A stretch of 17,584 nt of DNA from JBOFLO01 sp051657905 (GTDB lineage: Bacteria > Patescibacteriota > Gracilibacteria > UBA1369). The translations under genes and the position numbers were made by a program. The stretch lies in the NCBI GenBank assembly GCA_051657905.1, contig JBOFLO010000063.1, positions 1-17,584 on the forward strand. Direction: 5' to 3'. Position 1 is the stretch's first letter, and each line of letters begins with the position of its first letter. Under the pieces are notes generated by a model. The model was not told where the DNA came from. It did no database searches and was given only the letters and a program-made list of their open reading frames with translations. Of this stretch, positions 16,301 through 17,584 are shown piece after piece.

Positions 16301-17584
16301 TTAAGTTGTTTTTCCGGGAGGTTTGGCTTTCTTGGAATCTTTTTTAACGTAGACTGAAACTGCAGGGTGCCAGGGTGACTCAAGGTCGCTAGAACTTTTT
16401 GGATGTCCTTCGTGAATGAAAGCATAGGTTACTCCATCAATTGTTTCTTCCAGATGCTCACCTGGTTTTAGATTGCCTGTTCTTAGGACTTCCATGGATC
16501 TTGTCGCTGCTTCTTGGGAAATTCCTCCACTGGTGAATCCTTTTGGAGCTCCAAAAGCGTTCTTACGCCAGAAGTCCTCTTTGCCCGGAGCAGATTTTGT
16601 CGGAACGTTAGAGGCTGTAGCTTGAGGGGAATTATTGGAAGAATCTGCGGTGAAAGAATTTGGATTTGTGTTTTCTTCTTTCAGATACTTGCTTAATAGT
16701 TTGCTGAATTCTTGGGCTTTCATGTGTACTTGATCGCCTGAGTTGTAGATGGAATCTAGTGTGTCATTGCCGTAGCCGTCTTTTTGCCCTGAAGCTACGC
16801 CGCCTTGCGCTTTAGTGAGATGCAATGGAATAATTCTAAGATTTGGCTGGCCTTGTAATTCAGTTAAAATATACTTATTTATTTCCAATCTTTTCTCTTC
16901 AGATGCTGCTTGATTTGTTTTGAAATATTGATAATTTGGCCCACCGAAAGGAGTTAAAGTGCTTAAATATACTTTTTTACCTTTCTTTTGAAAATAGTTA
17001 ACAATTACTTTTAAATTATGTGTGATTTCACTTACTGGGATATTGCTGGCCACGTCGTTTAGGCCACAATTTATTACTACTTTTTCCATTTTACCGATGT
17101 CGGGGATTTTATCTTGGCCGTTTAGGGAATTTCCATGTTTATCAATACCCAGTTGGGCCATCACCTGCCTTGTATTGTAGCCACGAATAGCATAACCTTT
17201 GCCGCCGTCGGCTAAGTTTAAAAACTTTTTTGGTTCAGCGAAAGCTTCTAAATTGGAGTCTCCAAAAAATCCAACATAACCTCTGATGGGTTCTTGTTCT
17301 TTGGAGTCGGCTGACTCTGGAATTCCTTGGGTATTAGAGATACTTGGGTTAGAGGCTGGTGAAGTACTTTTGTTGTTTGGATCGATTATGTCATTGATGA
17401 ATTTTGGAAGAGAGAAAGCTGAAGAGGGTTCAGAGGAAGAGCTTGATTGAGTTGGAGAACTTGCTCCCCTGCTGGCTGATCCACTTTTGCGTGGCCCATA
17501 AACTGCTCTCAATGGCCCCTTTTCGACTTCTTCGTCTTCTTGATCTGACTCTGCAAGTTCCGCTAATTTTTCTTCTAAGTTGCT
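16301..17584 (-). CDS. SGNH/GDSL-family hydrolase, 5' part cut by the window edge
   Basis: The frame is open from 17584 to the TAA at 16303-16301 (427 sense codons) with no stop, so the N-terminus lies beyond the window. A TTG at 17512 could be read as a start, but the acidic frame upstream looks coding, so I treat the gene as partial. Numbered from that TTG, the hydrolase domain (about 76-278) shows block I FFGDS (Ser86), block III CGLND (Gly150, Asn152) and a C-terminal DQVH (Asp260, His263). This is the complete Ser/Gly/Asn/His set of SGNH esterases, which act on ester or acetyl groups of lipids or polysaccharides. A Ser/Pro-rich stretch precedes it. A Ser/Asn linker and a second region of unknown role (about 312-395, with WHPAVSVYVKKD) follow. 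Substrate and location are unknown because the signal region is missing. It ends at the bidirectional terminator. Confidence 0.82.
   Translation of the reverse strand, partial: SNLEEKLAELAESDQEDEEVEKGPLRAVYGPRKSGSASRGASSPTQSSSSSEPSSAFSLPKFINDIIDPNNKSTSPASNPSISNTQGIPESADSKEQEPIRGYVGFFGDSNLEAFAEPKKFLNLADGGKGYAIRGYNTRQVMAQLGIDKHGNSLNGQDKIPDIGKMEKVVINCGLNDVASNIPVSEITHNLKVIVNYFQKKGKKVYLSTLTPFGGPNYQYFKTNQAASEEKRLEINKYILTELQGQPNLRIIPLHLTKAQGGVASGQKDGYGNDTLDSIYNSGDQVHMKAQEFSKLLSKYLKEENTNPNSFTADSSNNSPQATASNVPTKSAPGKEDFWRKNAFGAPKGFTSGGISQEAATRSMEVLRTGNLKPGEHLEETIDGVTYAFIHEGHPKSSSDLESPWHPAVSVYVKKDSKKAKPPGKTT

Noticed and set aside
1..17584. Alternative genetic code with UGA as Gly or Trp
   Set aside because: All ten protein genes read full length or to the window edge with no in-frame TGA, and conserved glycines and tryptophans use standard codons.
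1..17584. CRISPR arrays, insertion sequences, prophage or toxin-antitoxin modules
   Set aside because: No regularly spaced repeats, no terminal inverted repeats with a transposase, no integrase, and no short paired genes with such features were found on either strand.

Overview
The window reads as an AT-rich (roughly 37-40 % GC by eye), gene-dense bacterial chromosome segment that uses the standard stop code. Ten protein genes and one tRNA are visible, and two of the genes are cut by the window edges. No phage, IS, CRISPR or plasmid signal is seen. The mix of a compact housekeeping set, a membrane-anchored VirD4/HerA-like ATPase, a peptidase with S-layer (SLH) repeats, lipoprotein and PH-domain surface proteins of unknown role, and no Shine-Dalgarno sequences suggests a Candidate Phyla Radiation (Patescibacteria) lineage, perhaps Peregrinibacteria-like. 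This placement is an inference from gene style, not proof.

Layout. Positions 1-6142 are on the minus strand and form tsaE > dnaE > T4SS-coupling-protein-like ATPase. The tsaE stop abuts the dnaE start. The ATPase has its own promoter inside the dnaE 3' end and runs off the left edge. A 42-bp divergent spacer with a good promoter leads into a plus-strand block: an M23 peptidase with three SLH repeats (6185-8143), tRNA-Arg(UCU) (8211-8287), a PH-domain membrane protein (8372-8965), ruvB (9035-10060), a lipoprotein 6 nt downstream (10067-11359), and a ClpC-type unfoldase under a CIRCE/HrcA operator (to 14169). rsmE converges on clpC, and the two stops share one TTAA. A 120-bp divergent spacer then leads to rpsA, with four S1 domains (15060-16259). 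rpsA converges on an SGNH-hydrolase gene across a bidirectional terminator; that gene stays open to the right edge.

Functional themes. These are replication and recombination (dnaE, ruvB), translation and RNA modification (tsaE for tRNA t6A, tRNA-Arg, rsmE for 16S rRNA m3U1498, rpsA), heat-shock proteolysis (clpC), and cell envelope or DNA transport (VirD4-like ATPase, M23-SLH protein, PH protein, lipoprotein, SGNH hydrolase).

Cross-cutting signals. Every readable start codon lacks a Shine-Dalgarno sequence. Several genes have a -10 box about 23-29 nt upstream of the start, implying leaders of only about 16-22 nt. The plus strand is enriched in G over C even across minus-strand genes, suggesting it is the leading strand. 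I see no clear novel multi-gene system. The most informative items are the CIRCE-clpC regulatory architecture, the SD-less short-leader pattern, the DnaE with a degraded PHP metal site, and the VirD4-like ATPase downstream of dnaE.
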